From positions 58,905 through 122,904 of the forward strand of contig NZ_WKKF01000009.1 in the NCBI RefSeq assembly GCF_009674765.1: a DNA stretch of 64,000 nt, written 5' to 3'. Both the position numbers and the translations under genes were made by a program. The notes under the pieces were generated by a model. That model was given only the letters and a program-made list of their open reading frames with translations. It had not been told where the DNA came from and did no database searches. Shown here piece by piece: positions 56,434 through 63,712 of the stretch. The DNA is from Metabacillus idriensis. Its GTDB lineage: Bacteria > Bacillota > Bacilli > Bacillales > Bacillaceae. The number at the start of each line of letters is the position of its first letter. Within the stretch, counting starts at the first letter, position 1.

Positions 56434-57504
56434 CTATTCTCCAATAAAATAAATACTTCTTTCGGGAATGTGGAGCATGATTTTTTCACCCCGACTCATC
56501 ACCTTGTTCCCTTTGTTGACAACCATTACCTTAAACGTTGTTTCATTTGCTTTTACAATATAGTTAATAGTCACACCTGTAAATTCGACAAACTGAACTT
56601 CTGCACTGAATTGATTTGGCCCTGGCCCTTCTGCCAGTGCTTCTGGGCGTATTGATAGTTTAATAGGCTCACCTGTACGAAAGGAGACGTTCGGTGATGA
56701 ATTTTTGAGCAGACCCTTAAAATTCAATCCGCCTGACGTTTTAGCTGTTATGCCGTTTTCAGATATTTGATCAATAGTCGCGTCCAGTACATTGGATTCC
56801 CCGATAAAAGATGCAACGAATTTGTTGATTGGTCTGTTATAGATTTCTTCAGGAGCTCCAATTTGCTGTACAACCCCATTGTTCATGACCATGATACGGT
56901 CTGACATTGCCATTGCTTCTGTCTGATCGTGTGTAACATAGATAGTTGTTACGCCAAGCTCCAGCTGTAGACGCTTAATTTCAAGGCGAGTCTCTTCACG
57001 CAACTTCGCATCCAAATTTGACAGAGGCTCATCGAGCAATAGAATGTTTGGTTCAATAACGAGCGCTCTTGCAAGAGCAACACGCTGCTGCTGTCCTCCT
57101 GATAACTCATTTATTTTCCGTTCACCGTATTGATCGAGATGTACCATCGATTGGGCTTTCTCTACTTTTCTTCTTATTTCTGTTTTGCTTAACTTACGGA
57201 CTTCGAGACCAAAAGCAATATTTTCAAAAACAGTCATATGGGGGAATAATGCATAGTTTTGAAAAACCATTCCAATGTTTCTTTTGTTGGGCTGAAGGGT
57301 GGTTACATCCTGATCATCAAAAAGCACCTTTCCTTCCGATGGAAAATAGAAGCCGGCTATCATCCTCAGGGTCGTCGTTTTGCCACACCCACTAGGTCCT
57401 AGGAAAGTAAAGAACTCCCCTGGTTTTATATCGATATCGACGTTTTCAACTCCACGGGCTTTACCAAACATTTTGCTTACTTTATCCAGCTTCACGCTTT
57501 TCAT
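56434..57504 (-). CDS. ABC transporter ATP-binding protein (PotA/FbpC type)
   Basis: Start at the ATG at 57504, with GAGGTG 7 bases upstream; 356 aa. Walker A GPSGCGKTT, Q-loop VFQNYALFPH, signature LSGGQQQRVALARAL, Walker B ILLLDEPLSNLD and switch His in YVTHDQTEA are all intact. The C-terminal ~110 residues form a TOBE domain (LSIRPEAL). This is the import-type ATPase of the spermidine/iron/phosphonate group and should energise the fused permease encoded next. Confidence 0.95.
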   Translation of the reverse strand: MKSVKLDKVSKMFGKARGVENVDIDIKPGEFFTFLGPSGCGKTTTLRMIAGFYFPSEGKVLFDDQDVTTLQPNKRNIGMVFQNYALFPHMTVFENIAFGLEVRKLSKTEIRRKVEKAQSMVHLDQYGERKINELSGGQQQRVALARALVIEPNILLLDEPLSNLDAKLREETRLEIKRLQLELGVTTIYVTHDQTEAMAMSDRIMVMNNGVVQQIGAPEEIYNRPINKFVASFIGESNVLDATIDQISENGITAKTSGGLNFKGLLKNSSPNVSFRTGEPIKLSIRPEALAEGPGPNQFSAEVQFVEFTGVTINYIVKANETTFKVMVVNKGNKVMSRGEKIMLHIPERSIYFIGE

Positions 57505-57552
57505 TTTTTTGCACCTCGTTTTCATGAAAACTTCTTTATTTGAAATAAAGGA

Positions 57553-57584
57553 GGCCTCGAGAGTGTTGCAATCTTCTCAAGGCC
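57553..57584 (-). other. Intercistronic hairpin between the binding-protein and ATPase genes
   Basis: Imperfect inverted repeat GGCCTCGAGAG (57553-57563) / CTTCTCAAGGCC (57573-57584) in the 132-bp gap. There is no long T run, so it more likely stabilises the upstream mRNA or attenuates partially, giving more binding protein than membrane components. This is common in such operons. Confidence 0.55.
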
Positions 57585-57636
57585 AGCTTATTAATGGATG
57601 TAGCCGTTATAAAAATAAATCATTTCTCTCCCTCTA

Positions 57637-58707
57637 TTATTTTCCTTTAATGTTTTCATCCCAATGCTGCATCCACTCTGCTTCTTTTTCAGCCATTACT
57701 GACCAATCAATATCAAGGGCCTTCAGATCTAACTCTTTATACCAGTCAGGCATATCTTCTTTTGCAATATCCGTACGTGTTGGAATTTGATATAATTCAT
57801 CGGCAAGTTCAGCTCTGGTTTCTTTTGAGAATAAGAATTCATAGAATTTTTCTGCATTAGCCTTGTTTTTAGCGCCTTCTACCATAGCTACTCCGTCAAC
57901 TAAAATAGGTGCACCACTTTCTGGATAAACATAATCAAATGGCTGGTTATTTTCATTTTTCTGAAGAAGAATATCCTGCAGGTTCCAAAGAGAAATCAAT
58001 CCTTCTTGTCTAGCTAATTTTAAATATAAGTTTGTCGGGTCTTGAGCATACTCCTTGGTATTAGCATCAAGCTTTTCAAGCCATTCATAACCTTTCTCCG
58101 GAGTATCTGCTCCTTCACGGAAAATCATCGACGAATAAATGGTTCTCATCGTTCCAGAAGCCATGACACCGCGAATAACAATTTTGTCCTTCCACTCTTT
58201 ATCTAGAAGGTCATCCCAATCTTTAGGGGCATCTTCTTTCTTTAAAGCTTCACTGTTAATCATGATAACCTCTGGCAAAAGCATTTCACCATACCAACGG
58301 CCCTCTGCATCTTTATGTTCGTCTTCAATTACACCATCAAAAGATGGCTTAAATGCAGCAAGTAGATCTTCATCCGCTGCTACCATGAGAGAAGATTGGG
58401 TTCCCCCCCACCAAAAATCAGCCTGAGGATTTGCTTTCTCTCCGCGTACACGCTCTAAGATTTGTTGTGCCCCCATTGTCAGCGTCTCAACTTCTATATC
58501 TGGATATTTCTCGTTGAACATCCCGACTACCTTGTCAACAACGGCTTGGTCACGTGCTGTATAGATGACAAGTTTACCCGTATCACCTTCATTTTCTTTG
58601 CCGTTTCCTTTTGATTCACTTCCCCCACTGCTATTGCTGCTACAGGCAGTAATGATGACCAATACCATAACCAAAAGTAAACTAATTAACCCCTTTTTCT
58701 TAAACAT
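57637..58707 (-). CDS. ABC transporter substrate-binding lipoprotein
   Basis: Start at the ATG at 58707, with AGGAGGGG upstream; 356 aa. Signal peptide with a lipobox ending TAC (Cys ~22), then a Ser/Gly/Asn-rich tether and a type II periplasmic-binding fold: LVIYTARDQAVVDKVVGMF, QADFWWGGTQSSL, PEVIMINSEAL, GAPILVDGVAMVEGAKN. It belongs to the FbpA/PotD-like group that binds iron, polyamines, thiamine or phosphonates. The ligand cannot be read from sequence. It is the first transport gene after the regulator and probably the most strongly expressed. Confidence 0.92.
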   Translation of the reverse strand: MFKKKGLISLLLVMVLVIITACSSNSSGGSESKGNGKENEGDTGKLVIYTARDQAVVDKVVGMFNEKYPDIEVETLTMGAQQILERVRGEKANPQADFWWGGTQSSLMVAADEDLLAAFKPSFDGVIEDEHKDAEGRWYGEMLLPEVIMINSEALKKEDAPKDWDDLLDKEWKDKIVIRGVMASGTMRTIYSSMIFREGADTPEKGYEWLEKLDANTKEYAQDPTNLYLKLARQEGLISLWNLQDILLQKNENNQPFDYVYPESGAPILVDGVAMVEGAKNKANAEKFYEFLFSKETRAELADELYQIPTRTDIAKEDMPDWYKELDLKALDIDWSVMAEKEAEWMQHWDENIKGK

Positions 58708-58723
58708 GTCTACCCCTCCTAGA

Positions 58724-59911
58724 TTATAATGATCTATTCTGATAGCCGAACTGGGTGAATTCCCCCAATGCAAGATGAATTGCACCATATAGCCCGGCTT
58801 TAGAACCAAGTGTCGTTAGTGAAATGGATGGCAATTTGGGTATGTATCTCTCGATGTTTCTTTTTAATAACTCCAGGTACTCATCGTGTAAGTCAGACAT
58901 TTCGCCAGAGAGAATAATAAGATCAGGGTCTAGGATGCTTGCTAGGTTTACAATGGCTATGGTCCAGCTATCAAGAAGTTCATTTAATAACTCCTCTGCA
59001 GTTGAATCTTTCAAAGAGAGGCGCTGCAGCTGAAAGATAGCCTTTTTACTGTAATCAACGGGTAAACCTAAGCGCTCCATCCTTTGAAGTAATCCAGCAG
59101 TACCATAATTTGATTCAAAAACACCCATGTCTAAGTTTTTATTTAAAGTGTTGCCGATCAGCATATATCCGATCTCTCCAGCAGCTTTATGTGCACCTCT
59201 AATAAATTCCCCGTCAATAATGATACCGCTTCCAATTCCGTTTCCTGCAAATAAGTAGATTGTGTTTTGATAACTGACACCCAATCCTTTATGGAATTCT
59301 CCGAGTGTCATTAGATTTACATCATTGTCAATGACAACCGGAATACCAATCTGCTTTTCAAATACTCTTACAACATCATTGTCCGACCATGATACTCCAG
59401 GTGAATATCTTATTCCTTCCCCAGTTTCTGTGGTGATTCCTGGTACGCCGATTACTATACCTAGAATCTGATTTTTGGATATTGAAAATGAGGTGATAAT
59501 TTTTGTTAACATTGAATCTACAACGGTAATAATTTCGTTGTCGCTTATAGGCATTTGAATGGATTCACTATCCGTTTTGATTAAGTTTCCATCCATGTCA
59601 GCGAGTGTCACCTTTAACAAACCATCTTGTAAGATGGCTCCCCCAACAAAATGAGATTGAGCATTGTACTCAAGTAAAATAGGTTTACGGCCCCCGTTTG
59701 AAGTTGAATTTCCCATTCCTACTTCGCGAACCATTCCATCGTTTATCATTTCTTTTATCAACTCAGACACACTTGGTCTGCTGAGCTTTGTTTTTTTTGC
59801 TAAAGCAGCACGAGATTGGAGTGGGTGAGATCGAAGCTCTCGTAATATTAAGTTTCGATTTAACTCTCTTATTAATGGAGGACTTGCCTTTCCCTTTGAA
59901 AAAGATGTCAC
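58724..59911 (-). CDS. ROK family transcriptional regulator of the ABC/lyase operon
   Basis: GTG at 59911 chosen, with AGGTG 6 bases upstream (a TTG at 59950 lies inside the operator and lacks a site); 395 aa. N-terminal winged helix (SRAALAKKTKLSRPSVSELIKEMI), then ROK fold: IVIGVPG, DNDVNLMTLGEF, GNGIGSGIII, AAGEIGYM, LDPDLIILSGEM. As in the ROK protein at 50161, the ROK zinc motif (Cys-x-Cys-Gly) is absent. It is the first gene of the operon, 16 bp before the binding-protein gene, with a promoter and a palindrome directly in front, so it is very likely an autoregulated local repressor. Confidence 0.88.
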   Translation of the reverse strand: MTSFSKGKASPPLIRELNRNLILRELRSHPLQSRAALAKKTKLSRPSVSELIKEMINDGMVREVGMGNSTSNGGRKPILLEYNAQSHFVGGAILQDGLLKVTLADMDGNLIKTDSESIQMPISDNEIITVVDSMLTKIITSFSISKNQILGIVIGVPGITTETGEGIRYSPGVSWSDNDVVRVFEKQIGIPVVIDNDVNLMTLGEFHKGLGVSYQNTIYLFAGNGIGSGIIIDGEFIRGAHKAAGEIGYMLIGNTLNKNLDMGVFESNYGTAGLLQRMERLGLPVDYSKKAIFQLQRLSLKDSTAEELLNELLDSWTIAIVNLASILDPDLIILSGEMSDLHDEYLELLKRNIERYIPKLPSISLTTLGSKAGLYGAIHLALGEFTQFGYQNRSL

Positions 59912-59929
59912 ATCGTTCACCTGCCTTTT

Positions 59930-59952
59930 GTTTGTTAAGGTTACTAACAAAC
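59930..59952 (-). promoter_or_regulatory. Operator palindrome of the ROK-controlled operon
   Basis: Perfect 8-bp arms GTTTGTTA and TAACAAAC separated by 7 bp. It lies between the promoter (59962-59991) and the regulator's start codon, at about +3 to +25. The half-sites resemble known XylR/ROK operators of Bacillus (GTTTGTT type). Confidence 0.75.
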
Positions 59953-59961
59953 TATATAAAA

Positions 59962-59991
59962 AGTATATGCTCCCCTGATTTGCGGAGTCAA
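59962..59991 (-). promoter_or_regulatory. Sigma-A-like promoter of the ROK-ABC-lyase operon
   Basis: Minus strand: -35 TTGACT (59986-59991), 18-bp spacer, -10 TATACT (59962-59967). Start near 59955, immediately before the operator. Confidence 0.75.
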
Positions 59992-60349
59992 GATAATTTT
60001 TACAATCTTTTGAAAATTAGGATTTATATTACCAAGCTTTTCATTGAAATTAATAATATAAAACCTGTTGTTCTGACTAATATTCAATGGAAATTCAAGA
60101 TTATGACAGAATTTAAGTTTTGAAAAAATTATCTAAATCTATTTGTATATAAAATTAATAAAACGGGTATACTCCTAATACCCCCCTTATTTTTAAATAA
60201 ATGATTTACCCAAGTCCTTCTTTCAGAAGAATTTTTTTGTTCCTCATGCCTCTATCCATTAAAATACAAATTCTCATTCCTATGTATAAATCAATCTCTT
60301 TTGGTCAATAGTGATACCAATACACTATGAATCAAGGAGAATGAGAATC
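59992..60349. other. AT-rich gap between the catabolic operon and the small zinc-ribbon gene
   Basis: About 360 bp. A short inverted repeat GGGTAT (60165-60170) / ATACCC (60178-60183) is followed by CCCTTATTTTT and may be a weak terminator. AAGGAGA at 60334-60340 is the ribosome binding site of the next gene. Nothing else is recognised. Confidence 0.4.
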
Positions 60350-60505
60350 ATGGAATGCAGAAAATGTGATAAGAACCTGAGAGTCAGAGACCGAGCTCAA
60401 TACAATAAACGCAATGGCCTTTGCAAAAGCTGCCATGACACTGAAATGAAATGGATCCAGCAAGGACTGAAGTTCGCCATCCCTCCAAAAAGAAAAGCAA
60501 AATAA
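60350..60505 (+). CDS. Small zinc-ribbon-like protein (51 aa)
   Basis: ATG at 60350 chosen because AAGGAGA lies 9 bases upstream; the ATG at 60341 is too close to it. It has two Cys pairs, MECRKCDKNL and GLCKSCHDTE, spaced as in a zinc ribbon, and a basic C-terminus (PPKRKAK). No specific family is recognised; a small nucleic-acid-binding or protein-binding role is plausible. It converges with the gene at 60528. Confidence 0.6.
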   Translation: MECRKCDKNLRVRDRAQYNKRNGLCKSCHDTEMKWIQQGLKFAIPPKRKAK

Positions 60506-60530
60506 AAAAGCCACCCGGATGGATGGTTTA
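60504..60530. terminator. Terminator-like hairpin between two convergent small genes
   Basis: AAGCCACCC pairs with GGATGGTTT around GGAT (one mismatch, one G.T pair), with an A run on the left that serves as a U run for the minus strand. Confidence 0.5.
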
Positions 60531-60821
60531 GTAAACGACTTGCTGTTTTCCTCCTACGCTGATAATTGTAGGATAGACTTTATATTTTTCATGAACATTG
60601 TATCTTTCCTGCAGGGCATAAACAAAATCAGGCGAGTTGACACACGCCTGCAAAAGGTAATCGGCAAGCTCTGAACGGGAAAATCCGGTACTGACTGCAA
60701 GGGCATCTAATTTCTTTTCCGTATCATTGCTGACTGAAATTGAAAACCTGCAGCATCGTTTTCCGCCTAATCCTTTTGTTTTTGCGCTTTTTGATTTATT
60801 TGGTACTTTAACTTTTGCCAT
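60528..60821 (-). CDS. Ribbon-helix-helix (CopG-like) small protein
   Basis: ATG at 60821 with GGAGG 9 bases upstream; 97 aa. A basic N-terminus (KVKVPNKSKSAKTKG) is followed by RFSISVSNDTEKKLDALAVSTGFSRSELADYLLQACV, the strand-helix-helix pattern of MetJ/Arc/CopG DNA-binding proteins. The last ~30 residues (from YALQERYNVHEKYKV) are not recognised. Such proteins on plasmids regulate copy number, transfer or toxin genes; no toxin partner is seen beside it. Confidence 0.65.
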   Translation of the reverse strand: MAKVKVPNKSKSAKTKGLGGKRCCRFSISVSNDTEKKLDALAVSTGFSRSELADYLLQACVNSPDFVYALQERYNVHEKYKVYPTIISVGGKQQVVY

Positions 60822-60830
60822 TGATATCAA

Positions 60831-61381
60831 CCTCCAAAAGTGAATGAGTGGTGCAGTGATGTTATAAGATATGTAGACTTTTCACGGAAAAGAACCGGTC
60901 TTATTGATTTAATAAGGATTGTCTTCTACGTAATGAAGTCTTTGGTAAATACCAGGTTTTGATTTTGTTAATGACTGTATTGATACTCAGAAGAAATTTG
61001 CGATTTAATCAGTAAATAAACTTCAATCTTCTCTCGTGTCGAAAAAGTGAAGGTGTGAGAAAGAAAAACTGAAGGTGTGAGAAAGAAAAACTGGATGCAC
61101 TTCATTTGATTTTTTACAGTAAAACCCTTCCGCGGACAATGGAAATGTTCGTGTTTTTGGTCTGTCTGGATTTAGGAAAGGAAGCATGGACAAGCTTGTT
61201 AAATCTTTTTTTCTATAAATCAATGACACTTGCGGACTTAAAATCACGTTAAGAAGCCCCCTCCCCTCTTTTCTTTATTTCAGAAAGGCTGGTTTTTTCT
61301 TAGACTTTCTGAATATCAAAAGTGGTTCAGTGCATCAAAGATGCTGCTGCATCATGAAAGGGAGGAGGGAGGTTATTTTTA
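60831..61381. other. Intergenic region with a 22-bp tandem repeat and an inverted repeat
   Basis: About 550 bp without a convincing gene. It contains CTTATT/AATAAG around GATTT (60900-60916), the 22-bp tandem repeat at 61048-61091, and TTCAGAAAG (61279-61287) opposite CTTTCTGAA (61305-61313). On a plasmid this could be part of a control or replication region, but no rep gene is in the window. Confidence 0.45.
61048..61091. repeat. Perfect tandem duplication of a 22-bp unit
   Basis: The unit begins TGAAGGTGTGAGAAAG and ends AAAAAC; two copies (61048-61069, 61070-61091) are identical and directly adjacent. One helical turn is ~10.5 bp, so the copies face the same side of the DNA, as iterons do. 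Two copies are too few to be sure. Confidence 0.7.
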
Positions 61382-61459
61382 ATGTTCGTTTCATATGATA
61401 GTGAGGAGCTAGCAAATACACTATCTTACAAGCTAGCTCCTTGTAAAAAAGATTCATAG
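61382..61459 (+). CDS. Candidate 25-aa small ORF with a very strong ribosome binding site
   Basis: GGGAGGAGGGAGG ends ~9 bases before ATG 61382. The ORF runs 25 codons (MFVSYDSEEL...CKKDS) to TAG at 61457. Inside it are nested inverted repeats: GATAGTG...CACTATC and AGGAGCTAGC (61404-61413) / GCTAGCTCCT (61432-61441). It could be a short peptide gene or a leader whose hairpin has a regulatory role. Not recognised. Confidence 0.35.
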   Translation: MFVSYDSEELANTLSYKLAPCKKDS

Positions 61460-61569
61460 AAAATAACGAATATTCTCGACAATCTTAAGTTATGAGATTT
61501 GAAGGGTTCAGTCATAACGTTAACGGAGTTTGAATATCTTTTACCAATACGCCTGAAATGAGGGATCCT

Positions 61570-61737
61570 ATGAAAGTGGTGGTCAAGATGCCAAATGACT
61601 TTGTCATTTCTTTTGACGAAGAGGAATTTGTGGGGTTATCTGAAAGAGAAAAAGATCAGTTAATCCAAGCTGCTTTGAAAGAAATTGTGGTTGAGCAAGT
61701 GAGTTGGATTGAATTACATGAAAAGGTGGCTATCTAA
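61570..61737 (+). CDS. Hypothetical 55-aa protein
   Basis: ATG 61570 with GAGGG 5 bases upstream; 55 codons ending at 61737, directly followed by a good terminator. The product (MKVVVKMPNDFVISFDEEEF...) is acidic, with short strands followed by a helix (LSEREKDQLIQAALKEIVVEQV). No family is recognised. The coding-like composition and the terminator support expression. Confidence 0.55.
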   Translation: MKVVVKMPNDFVISFDEEEFVGLSEREKDQLIQAALKEIVVEQVSWIELHEKVAI

Positions 61738-61777
61738 ATATAAAACCTCAGAGATTCAGTTCTCTGGGGTTTTATAT
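61738..61777. terminator. Intrinsic terminator after the 55-aa gene
   Basis: 17-bp arms (61738-61754 and 61761-61777; CCTCAGAGA / TCTCTGGGG core with one mismatch/wobble) around a 6-base loop, with A and T runs on both sides. Confidence 0.85.
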
Positions 61778-61849
61778 TTACAACAATTTACTTTTTCTCT
61801 CAGTTATAAATAATGCATTAACATCGAATCATCCTATACAATACGTAAT

Positions 61850-62012
61850 GTCACATTATTATCATTAATGTTATTTATAACATATATGTTGTTGTTAATA
61901 TCAAATATATAATTAATAATATAATTATATACATTTTTAACTATGTATGTAATTATATTTTAGATGTCATTGTTACTATGGATACATATGTTTTTGTTAA
62001 TAATATGGATAA
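61850..62012. repeat. Very AT-rich region with ACATATGTT-type repeats
   Basis: Contains ACATATATGTTGTTGTTAAT (from 61880) and ACATATGTTTTTGTTAAT (from 61984) in AT-only surroundings. The same kind of unit occurs at 62684 (inside the ribbon-helix-helix gene) and 63719 (before parA). Read on the minus strand, it gives an Asn/Ile/Asp-rich translation like that protein's linker, so it could also be a decayed copy of that gene. Confidence 0.5.
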
Positions 62013-62054
62013 GACAATAATGAAAACGCAGAGTTTCCATTCACAAGTTTTGAC

Positions 62055-62123
62055 ATGGATGTTGAGTATCCTGAAAATAAGTCGATAGACTTTGATTATG
62101 ATAATGAGAAGGATGCATACTGA
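62055..62123 (+). pseudogene. Possible truncated/frameshifted small gene end
   Basis: From 62013 one frame reads without a start codon as an acidic protein (…NAEFPFTSF), then ATG 62055 gives MDVEYPENKSIDFDYDNEK and a stop at 62123, 1 bp before the next gene's ATG. A one-base loss after the ATG at 62005 would explain the missing start. Confidence 0.25.
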
Positions 62124-62124
62124 T

Positions 62125-62310
62125 ATGATTAACAACAAAGAATTAACTGGCGATGAAGCATATAAAGAACTTGAAGAAATTTTTAAGAATTTTAAGTTTG
62201 ATCAAGACGCAGCTGATGAGGATGTGCTGAATGAAGTAAGAGCATTCTCACTTAAAGAAGACTATCAGAAAATGGAGCTTGAGATTAAGTTTGCAGACGG
62301 TACGGAATAA
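62125..62310 (+). CDS. Hypothetical acidic 61-aa protein
   Basis: ATG 62125 chosen, with GAGAAGG 12 bases upstream; upstream in-frame ATGs overlap that site. 61 aa, acidic and helical (LTGDEAYKELEEIFKNF, DEDVLNEVRAF). No family is recognised. It ends before a strong bidirectional terminator and converges with the partition operon. Confidence 0.5.
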   Translation: MINNKELTGDEAYKELEEIFKNFKFDQDAADEDVLNEVRAFSLKEDYQKMELEIKFADGTE

Positions 62311-62344
62311 GAATATAGACAGTGATTCAAAATATCAATTCATC

Positions 62345-62382
62345 AAAAAAGTGCAATCTCCCATTGAAGATTGCACTTTTTT
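62345..62382. terminator. Bidirectional terminator between the 61-aa gene and the partition operon
   Basis: Perfect 15-bp arms AAAAAAGTGCAATCT / AGATTGCACTTTTTT with an 8-base loop. Confidence 0.92.
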
Positions 62383-62409
62383 CGTTTGTTATTTATGAAA
62401 ATCTCAAAA

Positions 62410-62892
62410 TTACTTTTGAATAACACCATATTCTTCTAACAATTTTCTAATTGCTGCATTAATGAGTTTTGATTTATCTCCTTTTTCTCCTCTAGAGGCA
62501 ATTTTATCAACTTCAGCAGCTAGGTCAGGATCCATATAAAAAGAGGTGAAAACCTTTTTGGCTTTTTTCTTCGTCGGCTTTTTTCCAGAGACTAAATTAC
62601 GAAGATAATTATCATCGTCGTTATCATTAATGTCGATATCACCATTAACTTCAGCATTAACAATATCAACGTTGTCATTATCGACATATGTTTTGTTGTC
62701 AACGTTATTAGTAATATTCTTATTGTTATCATTCTTGTCGTTGCTATTGTTTACGTTTTTGTTGTTAAGGTTGTCATTAACTTTGTTATCTATTTCATCT
62801 GGAGTTGTTTTATCTGTATCATATGAATTGAAAAAAGCTTGTGTAGCATTTGGTTTTTTAATTTTATCTTTGAGGCTGTTTTTGGTTGACAC
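62410..62892 (-). CDS. Ribbon-helix-helix partition partner with Asn/Asp-rich linker (ParB-like role)
   Basis: 160 aa. Three parts: a basic N-terminus (~1-25, SLKDKIKKPNATQAFF) that could contact the ATPase; a disordered linker (~26-95) made almost only of Asn, Asp, Lys and Val/Ile; and a C-terminal ribbon-helix-helix domain (~110-158, KVFTSFYMDPDLAAEVDKIASRG...KSKLINAAIRKLLEEYGV). The start overlaps the end of the ParA-type gene by 29 bp, so it is the second gene of a parA-partner operon. Small ribbon-helix-helix centromere-binding proteins are typical partners of this ParA class. The DNA of the linker contains an ACATATGTTTTGTTG unit like those outside genes. Confidence 0.75.
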   Translation of the reverse strand: MSTKNSLKDKIKKPNATQAFFNSYDTDKTTPDEIDNKVNDNLNNKNVNNSNDKNDNNKNITNNVDNKTYVDNDNVDIVNAEVNGDIDINDNDDDNYLRNLVSGKKPTKKKAKKVFTSFYMDPDLAAEVDKIASRGEKGDKSKLINAAIRKLLEEYGVIQK

Positions 62893-63658
62893 GATCTTTC
62901 AGCTCCTTAACAAATGGTATGTAATATTCTAATGCGTTTTTTAATTCTGAATTACCATCAAAACCTGAAATGGCTAATCGTCTCGTAGATGCTTTTCTCC
63001 TAATGATTGAATTAAACATTAGTCCAGGGTAATCTTCTTGAATGGCTTCTTCCATTACTTCATTTTCTTTCGCTCTAGCATCAATTAAAGAGAATAAGAC
63101 ACCTGCAGTTTCTAATGCTGGGTTATATCGCTCTTTTGCACCTTCAATAATCTCTAAAAATTTAGGGATAGCATAATACGCAAACATTGATCCATCAAAC
63201 ATAACTACAGCGTAACTTCCAGCTTCTGAATATGTACTTAATGGCATGACTGTCTGTTCAGATAATGCTGGAGGTGTATCGATTATGATCCAATCATAAT
63301 CCTCCATCACAGGCTCAAGCGCTTTTTGCAAGGCATCTAATTTCAATCCTTTTTCATACATCCGTCTTGGTAGTGTTGCTAGGAAGTCATTAGACGGAAT
63401 TAAATCTAAATTCTCTTGGATCTTAATGATATAAGAACGAGCATCTTCTTCTAATATGGCTTCAAGAATGGTTTTTTCCTCGAAGACATTGCATATATCG
63501 TATTCCCCGGTTAAGAAGCTGGTCAGATTCCCCTGACCATCCATGTCAATGGCTAGAACCTTTTCTTCTTTGCTTAAAAGATAGGCTGTTATACCACTGC
63601 TGGTAGACTTTGAACAGCCGCCTTTGCTAATCCCAAATGTTACTATTTTTGCTACCAA
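62864..63658 (-). CDS. ParA family partition ATPase
   Basis: Start placed at TTG 63658, because AGAGGTG lies 6 bases upstream and the protein then begins MVAKIVTFGISKGG as is usual; an in-frame ATG at 63712 would add 18 residues. 264 aa. Deviant Walker A motif KGGCSKST (both lysines), Walker A' LAIDMDGQGN, and Walker B WIIIDTPPAL are intact. There is no N-terminal DNA-binding extension, so this is the small type Ib ParA. It drives segregation of low-copy replicons together with the ribbon-helix-helix partner encoded next. Promoter and repeats lie just upstream. Confidence 0.9.
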   Translation of the reverse strand: MVAKIVTFGISKGGCSKSTSSGITAYLLSKEEKVLAIDMDGQGNLTSFLTGEYDICNVFEEKTILEAILEEDARSYIIKIQENLDLIPSNDFLATLPRRMYEKGLKLDALQKALEPVMEDYDWIIIDTPPALSEQTVMPLSTYSEAGSYAVVMFDGSMFAYYAIPKFLEIIEGAKERYNPALETAGVLFSLIDARAKENEVMEEAIQEDYPGLMFNSIIRRKASTRRLAISGFDGNSELKNALEYYIPFVKELKDRVNQKQPQR

Positions 63659-63712
63659 ATTGAACACCTCTTTTTCCCTTATTCGAACAAATGTAACTGA
63701 GGATTTTTTCAC

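Noticed and set aside
59788-60123. 111-codon plus-strand frame across the ROK operator region
   Set aside because: It runs antisense to the ROK gene and then through noncoding AT-rich DNA; composition is not protein-like.
61023-61247. 74-codon minus-strand frame over the 22-bp tandem repeat
   Set aside because: The translation includes the repeat as SHTFSFS-type low-complexity residues, lacks a ribosome binding site and resembles no protein.
61953-62138. 61-codon hydrophobic minus-strand frame
   Set aside because: Its composition is what AT-rich DNA gives by chance; it overlaps better-supported features on the plus strand.
62410-62892. Asn/Asp-rich stretch as a possible CRISPR or minisatellite
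   Set aside because: The repeats are short, degenerate and in frame within a protein gene; there is no regular repeat-spacer pattern.
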